A DNA stretch of 22,953 nucleotides from Ruminococcus sp. (GTDB lineage Bacteria; Bacillota; Clostridia; Oscillospirales; Ruminococcaceae), in assembly GCA_031262625.1 (NCBI GenBank), contig JAISHJ010000057.1, positions 1 through 22,953 of the forward strand. Direction: 5' to 3'. Made by a program: the position numbers and the translations under genes. A model generated the notes under the pieces. It was given only the letters and a program-made list of their open reading frames with translations. It had not been told where the DNA came from and did not search any database. Shown in pieces: positions 15,121 to 22,950 of the stretch; position 1 is the first letter of the stretch, and each line of letters opens with the position of its first letter.

Positions 15121-16437
15121 CGCTACTGTTTCGATATTTGCGGTTCTGGGGAACATATCAACTGCAGAGAGGGTTACAAGGTTATATCCGCCCTCATCAC
15201 GAAGAATTTTGCAGTCTCTTGCGGCGGTTGCCGGGTCACAGCTTATCATGATTATTTTTTTCGGGTTAGCTTTAATCATAGCTTCAAGCGTTTCTTTTGA
15301 ACAGCCCTTTCGCGGCGGGTCGGTTACTATAATATCGGGGGTAATCGCTTTGGTCTTAATTACTTCCGTCATAGTTTCCGAATCGCCGAGGATAACTTCC
15401 ATGTTTTCGATTCTGTTCGCAATAATATTATTCGCGGCGTTTGTCACCGCTTCGGGAACAATTTCGATACCGATAACACGCCTTGCGTACTTTGCAAAAG
15501 CCATTCCGATTGTTCCTGCTCCACAGTAGAGGTCAAGTACAGTTTCTTCTCCCGTAAGCCCGGCGGCGTTAACCGCGATTTTATAAAGGCTCTCCGCTTG
15601 GGGAGTATTAACCTGATAAAAGCTTCCGGGCGAAAGCACCGCTTTATTGCCGCAAATATCGTCGGTAATAGTCTCCGAGCCGAAAAGCAGAATATTCGTA
15701 TCGCCGAGGATAACGTTATTATCTTCCGGCTGGATATTCATCATAACGCTTCTTATCATCGGAAATTCAGTATAGCATTTTTCTGCAATCGGCATTATAG
15801 CCTGTTTTATATCGGAGGAGGTTACAAAAACAAGCATAATCTGCCCGGAATGATGCCCCTGTCTTATGTAGATATGCTTTATACGCGCTTCATTATGTTG
15901 ATTTATAAGTTCAAGCGCGCGCTTTTCTATATTGTCAAAGACTTTCGGACCTAAAAGGCATTGCTCATGCGGCACAACACGGTGTGAACGAGAAGCGTAA
16001 AATCCGCTTACATATTCGCCCAGTACCCCTTCCGTTACGGGAATTTGGGCTTTGTTACGGTAGTGATCGGTCTGTCTTGCGGAGTACATAGGTATCTCAC
16101 GCTCGAAAGCAAAACCTCCTATCCTTGTGAAAGCATCTTCAACAGTCTTAAGCTTCGCCGCAAGTTCCGCCGTATAACTCATATGGCGGAAATCACATCC
16201 GCCGCACTTCCCGAAAACTTTACAGTCGGGCTTAATCCGCGTCGGGGAGGGTTTATCTATACTCTCGATTATAGCGTATGCGTAGTTTTTAGCAACCTTA
16301 ACTACTTTAACGGTAAGACTGTCGCCAACGGCAGAGAGCGGAACGAAAACCGCCATTCCGTCATGTTTCCCTAAGCCGAAGCCCTCGCTTGTTATGCGGA
16401 GTATGTCAAGCTTTATCGTTTCATTTTTAGTTAACAT
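15106..16437 (-). CDS. rlmD: 23S rRNA (uracil-5-)-methyltransferase, RlmD/RlmCD type
   Basis: This 443-residue SAM-dependent RNA m5U methyltransferase belongs to the TrmA/RumA family. A TRAM domain lies at about 1-62. The [4Fe-4S] cysteines are Cys72, Cys78, Cys81 and Cys160. SAM motif I is DLYCGAGTIG (302-311), then DPPRKG (373-378), with the catalytic cysteine in SCDPATAARD (Cys400). Gram-positive members often modify both U747 and U1939 of 23S rRNA (RlmCD), and the sequence alone does not show which site applies here. Start: ATG 16435-16437 with AGAGG 9 nt upstream, 20 nt after ruvX. The last codons and stop are part of a 34-nt tandem repeat, so the very C-terminus (IFTK) may have been duplicated by slippage. 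Confidence 0.93.
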   Translation of the reverse strand: MLTKNETIKLDILRITSEGFGLGKHDGMAVFVPLSAVGDSLTVKVVKVAKNYAYAIIESIDKPSPTRIKPDCKVFGKCGGCDFRHMSYTAELAAKLKTVEDAFTRIGGFAFEREIPMYSARQTDHYRNKAQIPVTEGVLGEYVSGFYASRSHRVVPHEQCLLGPKVFDNIEKRALELINQHNEARIKHIYIRQGHHSGQIMLVFVTSSDIKQAIMPIAEKCYTEFPMIRSVMMNIQPEDNNVILGDTNILLFGSETITDDICGNKAVLSPGSFYQVNTPQAESLYKIAVNAAGLTGEETVLDLYCGAGTIGMAFAKYARRVIGIEIVPEAVTNAANNIIANRIENMEVILGDSETMTEVIKTKAITPDIIVTDPPRKGCSKETLEAMIKANPKKIIMISCDPATAARDCKILRDEGGYNLVTLSAVDMFPRTANIETVAIFTK

Positions 16438-16457
16438 TGCCTTCGCCTCTCTTCGCG

Positions 16458-16880
16458 TTACAGGTTATTATTTCGGGTAAAACTTAAATAGCTTTCAAGG
16501 ATTATTACCGCCGCAACGGCGTCGATAACACCCTTTCGCTTCTTCCCGCGGACATTCGTCTGATTTAGGTAATACGCCGCAGAAACGGTGCTTTGCCGCT
16601 CGTCCCAAAGAACTGTTTCAAGCCCGGTCAGGGCTTCTATTTTTTCCGCTAATGCAGAGCATTTTTGCGAACGCTCGCCGGCACTTCCGTCCATATTTAA
16701 AGGATTGCCTACGACGATTTTTTCTGCACCGGCATTTTCCGCTTCCGTCTTAATTTTTTCGATTAGTCTGTCTGCGTTTTTTTCGGTTATTACGCAGACG
16801 GGGGAAGCCAAAATTTCGGCTTTATCGCATTTTGCAAGCCCTGTTCGCGTGTCACCGTAGTCTACCGCTAAAACTACCAC
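16458..16880 (-). CDS. ruvX: Putative Holliday junction resolvase / pre-16S rRNA nuclease RuvX (YqgF)
   Basis: This is an RNase H-like nuclease of the YqgF family. The frame is open from 16916, but the better start is GTG at 16878-16880. It has GGAGG 7 nt upstream and gives 140 residues beginning VVLAVDYGDTRTG, the normal N-terminus and length. Conserved acidic positions are visible in VDYGD, in WDERQST and in VIDAVAAVIILE, with VVGNPLNMDG between them. Family members process the 5' end of pre-16S rRNA in E. coli and have been described as junction resolvases. The start overlaps the end of the histidine phosphatase gene by 29 nt, so the two are coupled. rlmD follows after 20 nt. Confidence 0.9.
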   Translation of the reverse strand: MVVLAVDYGDTRTGLAKCDKAEILASPVCVITEKNADRLIEKIKTEAENAGAEKIVVGNPLNMDGSAGERSQKCSALAEKIEALTGLETVLWDERQSTVSAAYYLNQTNVRGKKRKGVIDAVAAVIILESYLSFTRNNNL

Positions 16881-17502
16881 TCTTATCCTCCGGCAGATGA
16901 GAAATATCGTTCTCAAAGATTATTTTCCATGCCTTATTACTATTACTGTATTCGACATAGGTTACGCCTGTGTTTTTCGACCACTCTACTTCGCGAAGCC
17001 TGTTAATATCGCCGTATTTGAGAAAGCAGAGCATATTTCTTATTGCACAGCCGTGTGAAACTATTACGGCTGTTTTGCCTTCACATTCCGAAGCAATATT
17101 ACCTATTACGGACTGTACTCGATTATAGACCTCCGTCATTGATTCGCCGCCCGGAGCGCAGAATTTCTCCGGTTCGTTCTCCCAAAAGAAGCTTTCATCG
17201 CGGTAGCTTTCAGGGAAATTTCGGATTTCCTTACCCTCCCACTCTCCGCCGTTTATTTCGCGCAGGAGCGGTGTGGGGACAATTGCCTTCCGATGGTGAG
17301 TATTTATAGCGGCAGCAGTGAGCATTGCACGATGAAGGTCGGAAGAACAGATAATGTCAACCGGAATATTCCTAAACCTTTCGGTTAAAGACCGCAGCTG
17401 TAATTTTCCCTCTTCTGTTATATCGGTATCGGATGAACCCTGAAACACGCGGAGAAGGTTTCCTGTCGCCTGACAGTGTCTTACTAAGTATAGCTTTACC
17501 AC
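16852..17502 (-). CDS. Histidine phosphatase family protein (phosphoglycerate mutase-like)
   Basis: This 216-residue member of the histidine phosphatase superfamily has an N-terminal catalytic motif LVRHCQATGN (6-15), so the usual RHG reads RHC here. It also shows SDLHRAM (54-60), the proton-donor region LREINGGEWEG (80-90) and the second histidine in VSHGCAIRN (148-156). The catalytic His9, Arg8, Arg58, Glu82 and His150 all appear present, so it is probably active. The substrate is unknown, and it is more like the broad-specificity phosphatases than true cofactor-dependent glycolytic mutases. Start: GTG 17500-17502 with AAAGGA 6 nt upstream, overlapping the end of pyrD by 7 nt. Placement in a pyr operon hints at, but does not show, a nucleotide-related substrate. 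Confidence 0.9.
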   Translation of the reverse strand: MVKLYLVRHCQATGNLLRVFQGSSDTDITEEGKLQLRSLTERFRNIPVDIICSSDLHRAMLTAAAINTHHRKAIVPTPLLREINGGEWEGKEIRNFPESYRDESFFWENEPEKFCAPGGESMTEVYNRVQSVIGNIASECEGKTAVIVSHGCAIRNMLCFLKYGDINRLREVEWSKNTGVTYVEYSNSNKAWKIIFENDISHLPEDKSGSFSGRLR

Positions 17503-18419
17503 TCGTTATCCTTTTTGTTAAGTTTTACTGCACCGACTATTTCGGAGATGTTTTTAAGTTTATTTTCCTGACAGTATTTTTCCATACCGTCAATGATTTT
17601 TTTCGGCGCGTATGCGTCGCGGAATATCGCCGCGCCTATCTGTACGCAGGCGGCTCCTGCCATCATAATCTCTATCGCATCTTCTGCGGAAGTTATGCCG
17701 CCCATACCGCAAACCGGGATTTTTACTGCGTGGGAAGCTTCATAAACCATTCTTACCGCTATCGGAAATATTGCCGGACCCGAAAGTCCGCCGGTATTAT
17801 TGCCTAAAATCGGTTTTTTTGTTTTTATATCAATCCGCATTGCAGTTAGAGTATTTATGAGGGAGAGGGCATCTGCGCCCGCCGCTTCGACAGCTTTCGC
17901 AATTTCGGCAATGCTAGTAACATTCGGGGTAAGCTTCACCATTACGGGCTTTGAACTTGCTTTCTTAACCGCTCTCGTCACCGCCGCCGCCGTAACAGGA
18001 TCTGCGCCGAAGGATTTTCCTCCTTCGCGGAGGTTCGGGCAGGATATGTTGACTTCTAAAATATCTACGCCGGGTATGTCGAGTTTTCCCGCCATCTCTG
18101 CATATTCCTCGGGGCTGTTGCCCGAAAAATTGGCAATTACTGCGATGTCCTTTTCTATCAAAAAGGGTAAATCGTTCTCTATAAATGCATCAACACCCGG
18201 GTTTTGAAGCCCTACGGAATTAAGCATCCCCGACGGTGTTTCGGCTATACGCGGCGGCTTGTTGCCGGAACGCGGAAGCAGTGTTGTACCCTTTACAGAG
18301 ATTCCGCCCAGTGTCTCAAGTGGAATTATACTCTCATATTCGCGCCCGTAACCGTATGTACCGGAAGCGGCTATTACAGGATTCTTAAGGCTTACGCCTA
18401 AAATTTCGGTTCTTAACAA
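17496..18419 (-). CDS. pyrD: Dihydroorotate dehydrogenase B (NAD+), catalytic subunit
   Basis: The FMN-containing catalytic subunit oxidises dihydroorotate to orotate in pyrimidine biosynthesis. At 307 residues it is a class 1B enzyme: the active-site base is Cys127 in VNISCPN (not Ser), and the family stretches NPVIAASGTYGYG (13-25), NSVGLQNPG (67-75) and CGMGGITSAEDA (237-248) are intact. It works as a heterotetramer with PyrK, encoded just upstream, which passes electrons to NAD+. Start: TTG at 18417-18419, overlapping the pyrK end by 7 nt, with AAAGG about 10 nt upstream. No ATG near the conserved N-terminus competes. Confidence 0.96.
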   Translation of the reverse strand: MLRTEILGVSLKNPVIAASGTYGYGREYESIIPLETLGGISVKGTTLLPRSGNKPPRIAETPSGMLNSVGLQNPGVDAFIENDLPFLIEKDIAVIANFSGNSPEEYAEMAGKLDIPGVDILEVNISCPNLREGGKSFGADPVTAAAVTRAVKKASSKPVMVKLTPNVTSIAEIAKAVEAAGADALSLINTLTAMRIDIKTKKPILGNNTGGLSGPAIFPIAVRMVYEASHAVKIPVCGMGGITSAEDAIEIMMAGAACVQIGAAIFRDAYAPKKIIDGMEKYCQENKLKNISEIVGAVKLNKKDNEW

Positions 18420-19207
18420 AATACCGCCGCCTTTCCGTCAAATACAGGACCGTCTTTACATACGCGAGGGTATGAGACGATTGCAGTACTCCCGATACTG
18501 CCGAAATTAGATTCGCTCTGTCTGTCAACCGTCTTCATCTTACAAGCGCAGCCCAGACAAGCTCCTGCTCCGCAAGCCATCCGCTCCTCAAGACTGACCT
18601 CAACGGGTATATTATATTTTTCGGCAAGATTAACGACCGTTTTAAGCATCGGTTTCGGTCCGCAAGCCATTATAACTTCATATGCTCCTGTTTTTAAGAA
18701 TTTTTCAAGCGGTTTGCCGATATTACCGTGATGCCCTCTGCTTCCGTCGTCGGTACAGACCTGAACATTGAAAAATTCCCCTGCCAAAATAACCTGCTTA
18801 TCGGTGCGGAATCCGAGAACGGTTGCTGATTTGGCAAGCTTATTTTTACAAAATTTAAGCGGAGGAGTACCGATTCCGCCTCCAACAAGGATTGCGGAAC
18901 TGTATTTATCGGTAGAAAAGCCGTTTTCTCCGAGCGGACCGAGTATATCGAGTTCATCGCCCGGCATAAGCTTTCCGAGGGCTTTTGTACCCTCTCCGCG
19001 CTCCTCAAAAACAAGGCGCAGTGTTTCTCCGAGCGTTTCGCATATTGAAATCGGACGTCGCAGAAAATGTCCCGGGACAAGGATATTTACGAACTGTCCG
19101 GGTTTTGCCGACAACGCGATTTTAGGGCTGTATACCCAAATATCGTGGACTGTTTCGTTAAGTTTGGCATGACTTATAATACTGCATGGCTTCTGAAAAA
19201 TCTCCAT
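18413..19207 (-). CDS. pyrK: Dihydroorotate dehydrogenase B, electron transfer subunit PyrK
   Basis: This 264-residue iron-sulfur flavoprotein of the ferredoxin reductase family carries electrons from PyrD FMN through [2Fe-2S] and FAD to NAD+. The FAD-binding RRPISI lies at about 50-55, and the NAD-binding region has GGGIGTPPL (109-117) and CGPKPML (182-188). The four cluster cysteines are Cys212, Cys217, Cys220 and Cys250, in the usual C-x4-C-x2-C-x29-C spacing. It is the first gene of the minus-strand operon, about 50 nt downstream of its predicted transcription start. The leader shows no obvious PyrR-type attenuator. Only a weak GGTG lies upstream of the ATG. Confidence 0.96.
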   Translation of the reverse strand: MEIFQKPCSIISHAKLNETVHDIWVYSPKIALSAKPGQFVNILVPGHFLRRPISICETLGETLRLVFEERGEGTKALGKLMPGDELDILGPLGENGFSTDKYSSAILVGGGIGTPPLKFCKNKLAKSATVLGFRTDKQVILAGEFFNVQVCTDDGSRGHHGNIGKPLEKFLKTGAYEVIMACGPKPMLKTVVNLAEKYNIPVEVSLEERMACGAGACLGCACKMKTVDRQSESNFGSIGSTAIVSYPRVCKDGPVFDGKAAVFC

Positions 19208-19265
19208 ATGTTCACCAATTATTTACTAAAATTATCGTCAAATTAGTTAAAACTCTCACGAATAA

Positions 19266-19294
19266 ATTATACCATAAAATAAAGCAAACGTCAA
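19266..19294 (-). promoter_or_regulatory. Sigma-A promoter of the pyrK-pyrD-ruvX-rlmD operon
   Basis: On the minus strand, TTGACG (complement of 19289-19294) and TATAAT (complement of 19266-19271) are separated by 17 bp. The predicted start is near 19259, giving a leader of about 52 nt before pyrK. Confidence 0.85.
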
Positions 19295-19320
19295 GTTAAA
19301 AACGCAAAAAACATAAAAAA

Positions 19321-19353
19321 ACGCAGGGGAATTTCAGTTCCCCTGCGTTTTTT
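19321..19353 (-). terminator. Intrinsic terminator of the lipoprotein gene
   Basis: ACGCAGGGGAA (19321-19331) and TTCCCCTGCGT (19338-19348) form an 11-bp stem with a 6-nt loop. In the minus direction it is followed by a T-run (complement of the A6 at 19315-19320). A T6 also follows on the plus strand, so the structure is symmetric. It lies 16-48 nt after the lipoprotein stop and insulates it from the pyrK promoter. Confidence 0.9.
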
Positions 19354-19368
19354 CCGCGTAAATGCTCC

Positions 19369-20907
19369 TTACGGTGTAAATGTTATTTCTGCGCCGCCAT
19401 ACGCTGTAACGCGTGTTTCATTATTGCCTTTTCTGAGTCTGATATACAGGTTATCGTCAACGTAGTCAATATCTGTGTATTCGCAAGGGTATTTGAGCGA
19501 ATCGCCTGCGATAAGACCATAGAACATACCGTCGGCATCTTTGACTATAACGGTATCCATGCCGTTAAGTGTATAGTAATTTGAGAACACGCCTATTTCG
19601 GTATTGTCAATGTTCACAAGTTTATAGTTGCCGTCCGTTTCAGTTGCGAAAACTTTGTCTGTAATGGCAGAGTATATGCCTTCAAAGGTTTGAAGCTTCT
19701 TTCCGGTATAGTCATAAACGGTTGTGGTGTTATTTTTTGTATTATTGTAGACCATGATAGTATCAAGATAATAAAAATTTCCGGAGCTTTCTTCGATATT
19801 TCTCCAGCCGAAAAGATTCTTCCCGCCGGGGCTTAGGAATGCCATGTAACTGCCCTCGTTAGAATCAATGGCTACATGATACCACATCTTCTCACCCGAA
19901 AAATCGTTGAAGCCGATGTAGCGGCAATTTTCCGGCAAAACAGGGGAATTCGCAATAATATCCGAAATCAGCTTGCCTTTGCTGTCGATTATCTGTGCAG
20001 AAACGCCGTCTCCGGTGTTGTAAACCATATAAACGCCGCCGCCCATAGGCTTTATGTCAGCGTATTCGCCGATTAAAGCACCGTCCGGCAGAGAAAACAG
20101 ACTGTCACCCGCAAGAACGCTTTCGGGATAAAAAATGTAATCCCTGTATGAAGTGTCAAGCCCTTTGATAATCATTTCGCCGTTTCTGTTAATTACGCCG
20201 GTCTTGCCGTTTAATGAAAATACAAAAAATGTATTATCTTCGTTCGGAACTAAATTATCATAAAGCGCGTCGATAATAATATTACCGCCTTTATCCTTCA
20301 CACCTTTATAGTATCCGTCTTCAAAAACGGTTAATCCCGGATCGGTAGTCCCCGAACCGCCGTCAATAGGTACATTTTTGCCCTTCGCATCTACATAAAA
20401 ATGATCGCTGTCAATACGAAGCCGCACGAGATTATTCTCAAAGCCGACCCAATAAGCGTTGTTCCACTGTCCCGTTCTATAGGGTATCGCAAGAATTGTT
20501 TCACCGGTTAAGCCGTCGATTATGTAGCGAATATCTTTATCGCTGTCGTTATAGGAAACTGCTGTGTCGGGGAAATACGAAATACCGTTTTCTTCAAAAA
20601 CCGTCAGATGAGGAGGTGTAAAATTAATTGTTTCGTATTCATCAAGAACGTAGTCGTCGGTTGCGGTCGGTCCGTCCTGTTTTTCGGGTTCCGGCTCTGT
20701 AGTCGTTACTTCTTCGGTTTCGGAAGTCTCGGGGGCAGTTGTTTCTTCTCTCGTAGTCTCTTCGGTAACTGCCGAAGTTTTCGGTTTTCTTGTCTCGGAA
20801 ATTTCATCATCAATATCCGCTGATGTTTCGTTTACATTTGCTCCGCAGGATGACAGCATAACAGCGCTAAGTACAGCAACTAAAACTCTTTGCTTCATGT
20901 TCTTCAT
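19369..20907 (-). CDS. Secreted lipoprotein with Thr/Glu-rich linker and WG-like repeats
   Basis: From the ATG at 20905-20907 the product is 512 residues. Residues 1-20 are a lipoprotein signal peptide, ending at the lipobox LSSC with Cys21. Residues 22-85 or so form a Thr/Glu/Pro-rich unstructured linker, which would lift the rest off the membrane. The remainder shows repeated beta-type segments such as YYKGVKDKGGNIIIDALYD and KTGVINRNGEMIIKG, resembling WG (KWG) repeats. A beta-propeller-like extracellular fold is likely; the ligand is unknown. The frame is open to TTG 20925, but that codon overlaps the Shine-Dalgarno (GAAAGG), which serves the ATG at a spacing of about 10 nt. It is a single-gene unit with its own promoter and terminator. 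Confidence 0.85.
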   Translation of the reverse strand: MKNMKQRVLVAVLSAVMLSSCGANVNETSADIDDEISETRKPKTSAVTEETTREETTAPETSETEEVTTTEPEPEKQDGPTATDDYVLDEYETINFTPPHLTVFEENGISYFPDTAVSYNDSDKDIRYIIDGLTGETILAIPYRTGQWNNAYWVGFENNLVRLRIDSDHFYVDAKGKNVPIDGGSGTTDPGLTVFEDGYYKGVKDKGGNIIIDALYDNLVPNEDNTFFVFSLNGKTGVINRNGEMIIKGLDTSYRDYIFYPESVLAGDSLFSLPDGALIGEYADIKPMGGGVYMVYNTGDGVSAQIIDSKGKLISDIIANSPVLPENCRYIGFNDFSGEKMWYHVAIDSNEGSYMAFLSPGGKNLFGWRNIEESSGNFYYLDTIMVYNNTKNNTTTVYDYTGKKLQTFEGIYSAITDKVFATETDGNYKLVNIDNTEIGVFSNYYTLNGMDTVIVKDADGMFYGLIAGDSLKYPCEYTDIDYVDDNLYIRLRKGNNETRVTAYGGAEITFTP

Positions 20908-20968
20908 GAAAAAAGTACCTTTCAATATTAAACGTTTATTATCGACAGCATCTGTCTTTCTTCATATA

Positions 20969-20997
20969 ATTATAACAAAAATATTACCGCTCGTCAA
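20969..20997 (-). promoter_or_regulatory. Sigma-A promoter of the lipoprotein gene
   Basis: On the minus strand, TTGACG (complement of 20992-20997) and TATAAT (complement of 20969-20974) are separated by 17 bp, with an extended -10 (TGT before TATAAT). The predicted leader is about 55 nt and contains a small GACAG/CTGTC hairpin (20944-20956). Confidence 0.85.
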
Positions 20998-21029
20998 GTG
21001 TTAAATTTTTATGATTTTCTGTAAATTGC

Positions 21030-21058
21030 TTGACTTAAAATTAAAAATATGTTATAAT
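21030..21058 (+). promoter_or_regulatory. Strong sigma-A promoter of pckG
   Basis: TTGACT (21030-21035) and TATAAT (21053-21058) are separated by 17 bp, with an extended -10 (TGT at 21050-21052) and an A/T-rich spacer. It is divergent from the lipoprotein promoter, whose -35 is 33 bp away. The transcript should start near 21065. Confidence 0.88.
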
Positions 21059-21082
21059 TAATTTGATTTTTGAAAATTTATT

Positions 21083-21087
21083 GGAGG
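21083..21087 (+). promoter_or_regulatory. pckG Shine-Dalgarno
   Basis: A full GGAGG lies 10 nt before the pckG ATG in an otherwise A/T-rich, unstructured leader, consistent with very high translation. Confidence 0.85.
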
Positions 21088-21097
21088 TATATTATAT

Positions 21098-22897
21098 ATG
21101 TCACTTACGAATAACCCGAATGTCAACAAATGGGTTGACGAAATGATTGCTCTTACAAAACCGGAGAAGGTTGTATGGATTGACGGCTCTAAAGCACAGC
21201 TTGACGCCCTCACCGAAGAGGTTGTGAATCTCCCGGAAGGTTCTCGTGACAAGCTTTATAAGCTTAACGAAGAAAAGCTTCCCGGCTGTCTCTACCACCG
21301 CACCCTCCCGAATGACGTTGCACGCGTTGAGGACAGAACTTTTATCTGTACTTCCAAAAAGGAAGATGCAGGTCCTACAAACAACTGGAGCGATCCTAAA
21401 GAAATGTACGCGAAGCTTACACCGCTTTATGACGGCGTAATGAAGGGGCGTACAATGTACGTTATCCCCTACAGCATGGGACCTATCGGTTCTCCTCTTG
21501 CGAAGGTGGGCGTTGAAGTTTCCGATTCCATCTATGTTGTACTTAATATGAATATAATGACCCGTATGGGTAAAGCGGCTTTTGACAACCTCGGCGATAC
21601 TTCCGACGATTTCGTTCGCGGACTTCACTCTAAGGCTGACGTTGACCCCGAAAACCGCTATATCTGCCACTTCCCCGAAGACAACACTATCTGGAGCATC
21701 AACTCCGCTTACGGCGGAAACGTTCTCCTCGGTAAAAAGTGCTTCGCGCTCCGTATTGCTTCTTATCAAGGCAAGAACGAGAAGTGGATGGCTGAACATA
21801 TGCTTATCCTCGGTATCAAAAAGCCTTCCGGCGAAATGAAATATGTTTGCGCTGCATTCCCCTCCGCTTGCGGAAAAACTAACCTTGCTATGCTTATTCC
21901 TCCAGAAGGTTACAAGGCGAAAGGTTACGAAGTTTACACCGTAGGCGACGACATTGCTTGGCTCAAGCAAGGCGCAGACGGCAGACTTTACGCTATCAAC
22001 CCCGAAAACGGCTTCTTCGGTGTTGCTCCCGGTACTTCCGCTAAGAGTAATTACAACGCTCTCGAATCCTGCAAGAAAAATACTATCTTTACAAATGTTG
22101 CTCTCAACAACGCCGACAACACCGTTTGGTGGGAAGGTCTCGACAAGAATCCTCCCGTTGATGCTACCGAGTGGAAGGGCGCAAAGGTAAACGGTCCCGA
22201 ATACATCGCGGCAGGCAACAAGCTTGCTCACCCGAACTCCCGCTTCACCGCTCCCGCCGAAAACTGCCCCTGTATCTCCCCTGAATTCAACAACCCTAAG
22301 GGCGTTCCCATAGATGCAATCGTATTCGGCGGCCGCCGCGCTAAAACCGCTCCCCTCGTATACCAATCCTTCGACTGGACTCATGGTACTTTCGTCGGCG
22401 CAATCATGGCTTCCGAGACAACTGCTGCCGCTGCCGGCGCTGTCGGCGTAGTGCGCCGCGACCCCATGGCTATGCTCCCCTTCTGCGGTTACAACATGGG
22501 CGACTACTGGGCTCACTGGCTCGAAATGGGCAAGCTTTTAGGCGACAAAGCCCCCAAAATCTTCAACGTTAACTGGTTCAGAACCGACGACGAAGGTCAC
22601 TTCATCTGGCCCGGCTTCGGCGACAATATGCGTGTTCTCGACTGGATTATCGAACGCTGCGACGGCAAGGCAGATGCTGTAGAAACCCCCATCGGTTTCG
22701 AACCTAAGCCCGAAGACATCAACATCGAAGGTCTCTCCGACATCAACCTCGACACCATCAAAGGCCTCCTCTCAGTAGATAACTCCCTTTGGCTCGAAGA
22801 CTGCGAAAATATCAAGCCCTTCTTCGCAAAATTCGGCGACAAACTCCCCAAAGAAATGGCTGACGAACTCTCTGCTCTCGAAAAACGTCTCGCCTAA
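21098..22897 (+). CDS. pckG: Phosphoenolpyruvate carboxykinase (GTP)
   Basis: This 599-residue GTP/GDP-type PEPCK interconverts oxaloacetate and PEP. The kinase P-loop AFPSACGKTN (253-262) carries the hyper-reactive Cys258 that marks the GTP class. HMLILGIKKPSGE (234-246), FGGRRAKTAPLVYQ and the C-terminal lid region are intact, and the length is standard. In anaerobic clostridia such as C. thermocellum, GDP-linked PEPCK works in the glycolytic direction (malate shunt or CO2 fixation), so a central role here is plausible. Strong promoter, perfect RBS and codon bias towards C-ending codons suggest high expression. C bias rises towards the 3' end. The stop is immediately followed by the right palindromic repeat. 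Confidence 0.97.
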   Translation: MSLTNNPNVNKWVDEMIALTKPEKVVWIDGSKAQLDALTEEVVNLPEGSRDKLYKLNEEKLPGCLYHRTLPNDVARVEDRTFICTSKKEDAGPTNNWSDPKEMYAKLTPLYDGVMKGRTMYVIPYSMGPIGSPLAKVGVEVSDSIYVVLNMNIMTRMGKAAFDNLGDTSDDFVRGLHSKADVDPENRYICHFPEDNTIWSINSAYGGNVLLGKKCFALRIASYQGKNEKWMAEHMLILGIKKPSGEMKYVCAAFPSACGKTNLAMLIPPEGYKAKGYEVYTVGDDIAWLKQGADGRLYAINPENGFFGVAPGTSAKSNYNALESCKKNTIFTNVALNNADNTVWWEGLDKNPPVDATEWKGAKVNGPEYIAAGNKLAHPNSRFTAPAENCPCISPEFNNPKGVPIDAIVFGGRRAKTAPLVYQSFDWTHGTFVGAIMASETTAAAAGAVGVVRRDPMAMLPFCGYNMGDYWAHWLEMGKLLGDKAPKIFNVNWFRTDDEGHFIWPGFGDNMRVLDWIIERCDGKADAVETPIGFEPKPEDINIEGLSDINLDTIKGLLSVDNSLWLEDCENIKPFFAKFGDKLPKEMADELSALEKRLA

Positions 22898-22950
22898 GGT
22901 ACGCTGGGGGAGGGGAGGAGGAGTGACCTCCCCCTCCCCTCCCCCAGACC
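22898..22950 (+). repeat. 53-bp GC-rich palindromic repeat, right copy (3' of pckG)
   Basis: Its reverse complement equals positions 1-53 of the window without a mismatch. It begins at the base after the pckG TAA. The stem is CTGGGGGAGGGGAGG and so on (22904-22923), pairing with 22928-22947 around a TGAC loop (22924-22927), with one A/C mismatch. GGT (22898-22900) and ACC (22948-22950) can close the base of the hairpin. Orientation relative to the upstream gene is the same as at mutS2. Three further C bases follow before the window ends. Confidence 0.9.

Noticed and set aside
16881..16916. Longer ruvX form starting at 16916
   Set aside because: The extra 12 codons are not family-like and overlap the upstream gene further; GTG at 16880 has an ideal GGAGG and gives the normal length.
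20908..20925. TTG start of the lipoprotein at 20925
   Set aside because: The TTG overlaps the Shine-Dalgarno itself, and the ATG at 20907 is correctly spaced and gives a standard signal peptide.
21101..22516. 471-codon open frame on the minus strand opposite pckG
   Set aside because: It is a mirror of the strongly biased codons of pckG, has no RBS or promoter, no family resemblance, and lies wholly inside a highly conserved enzyme gene.
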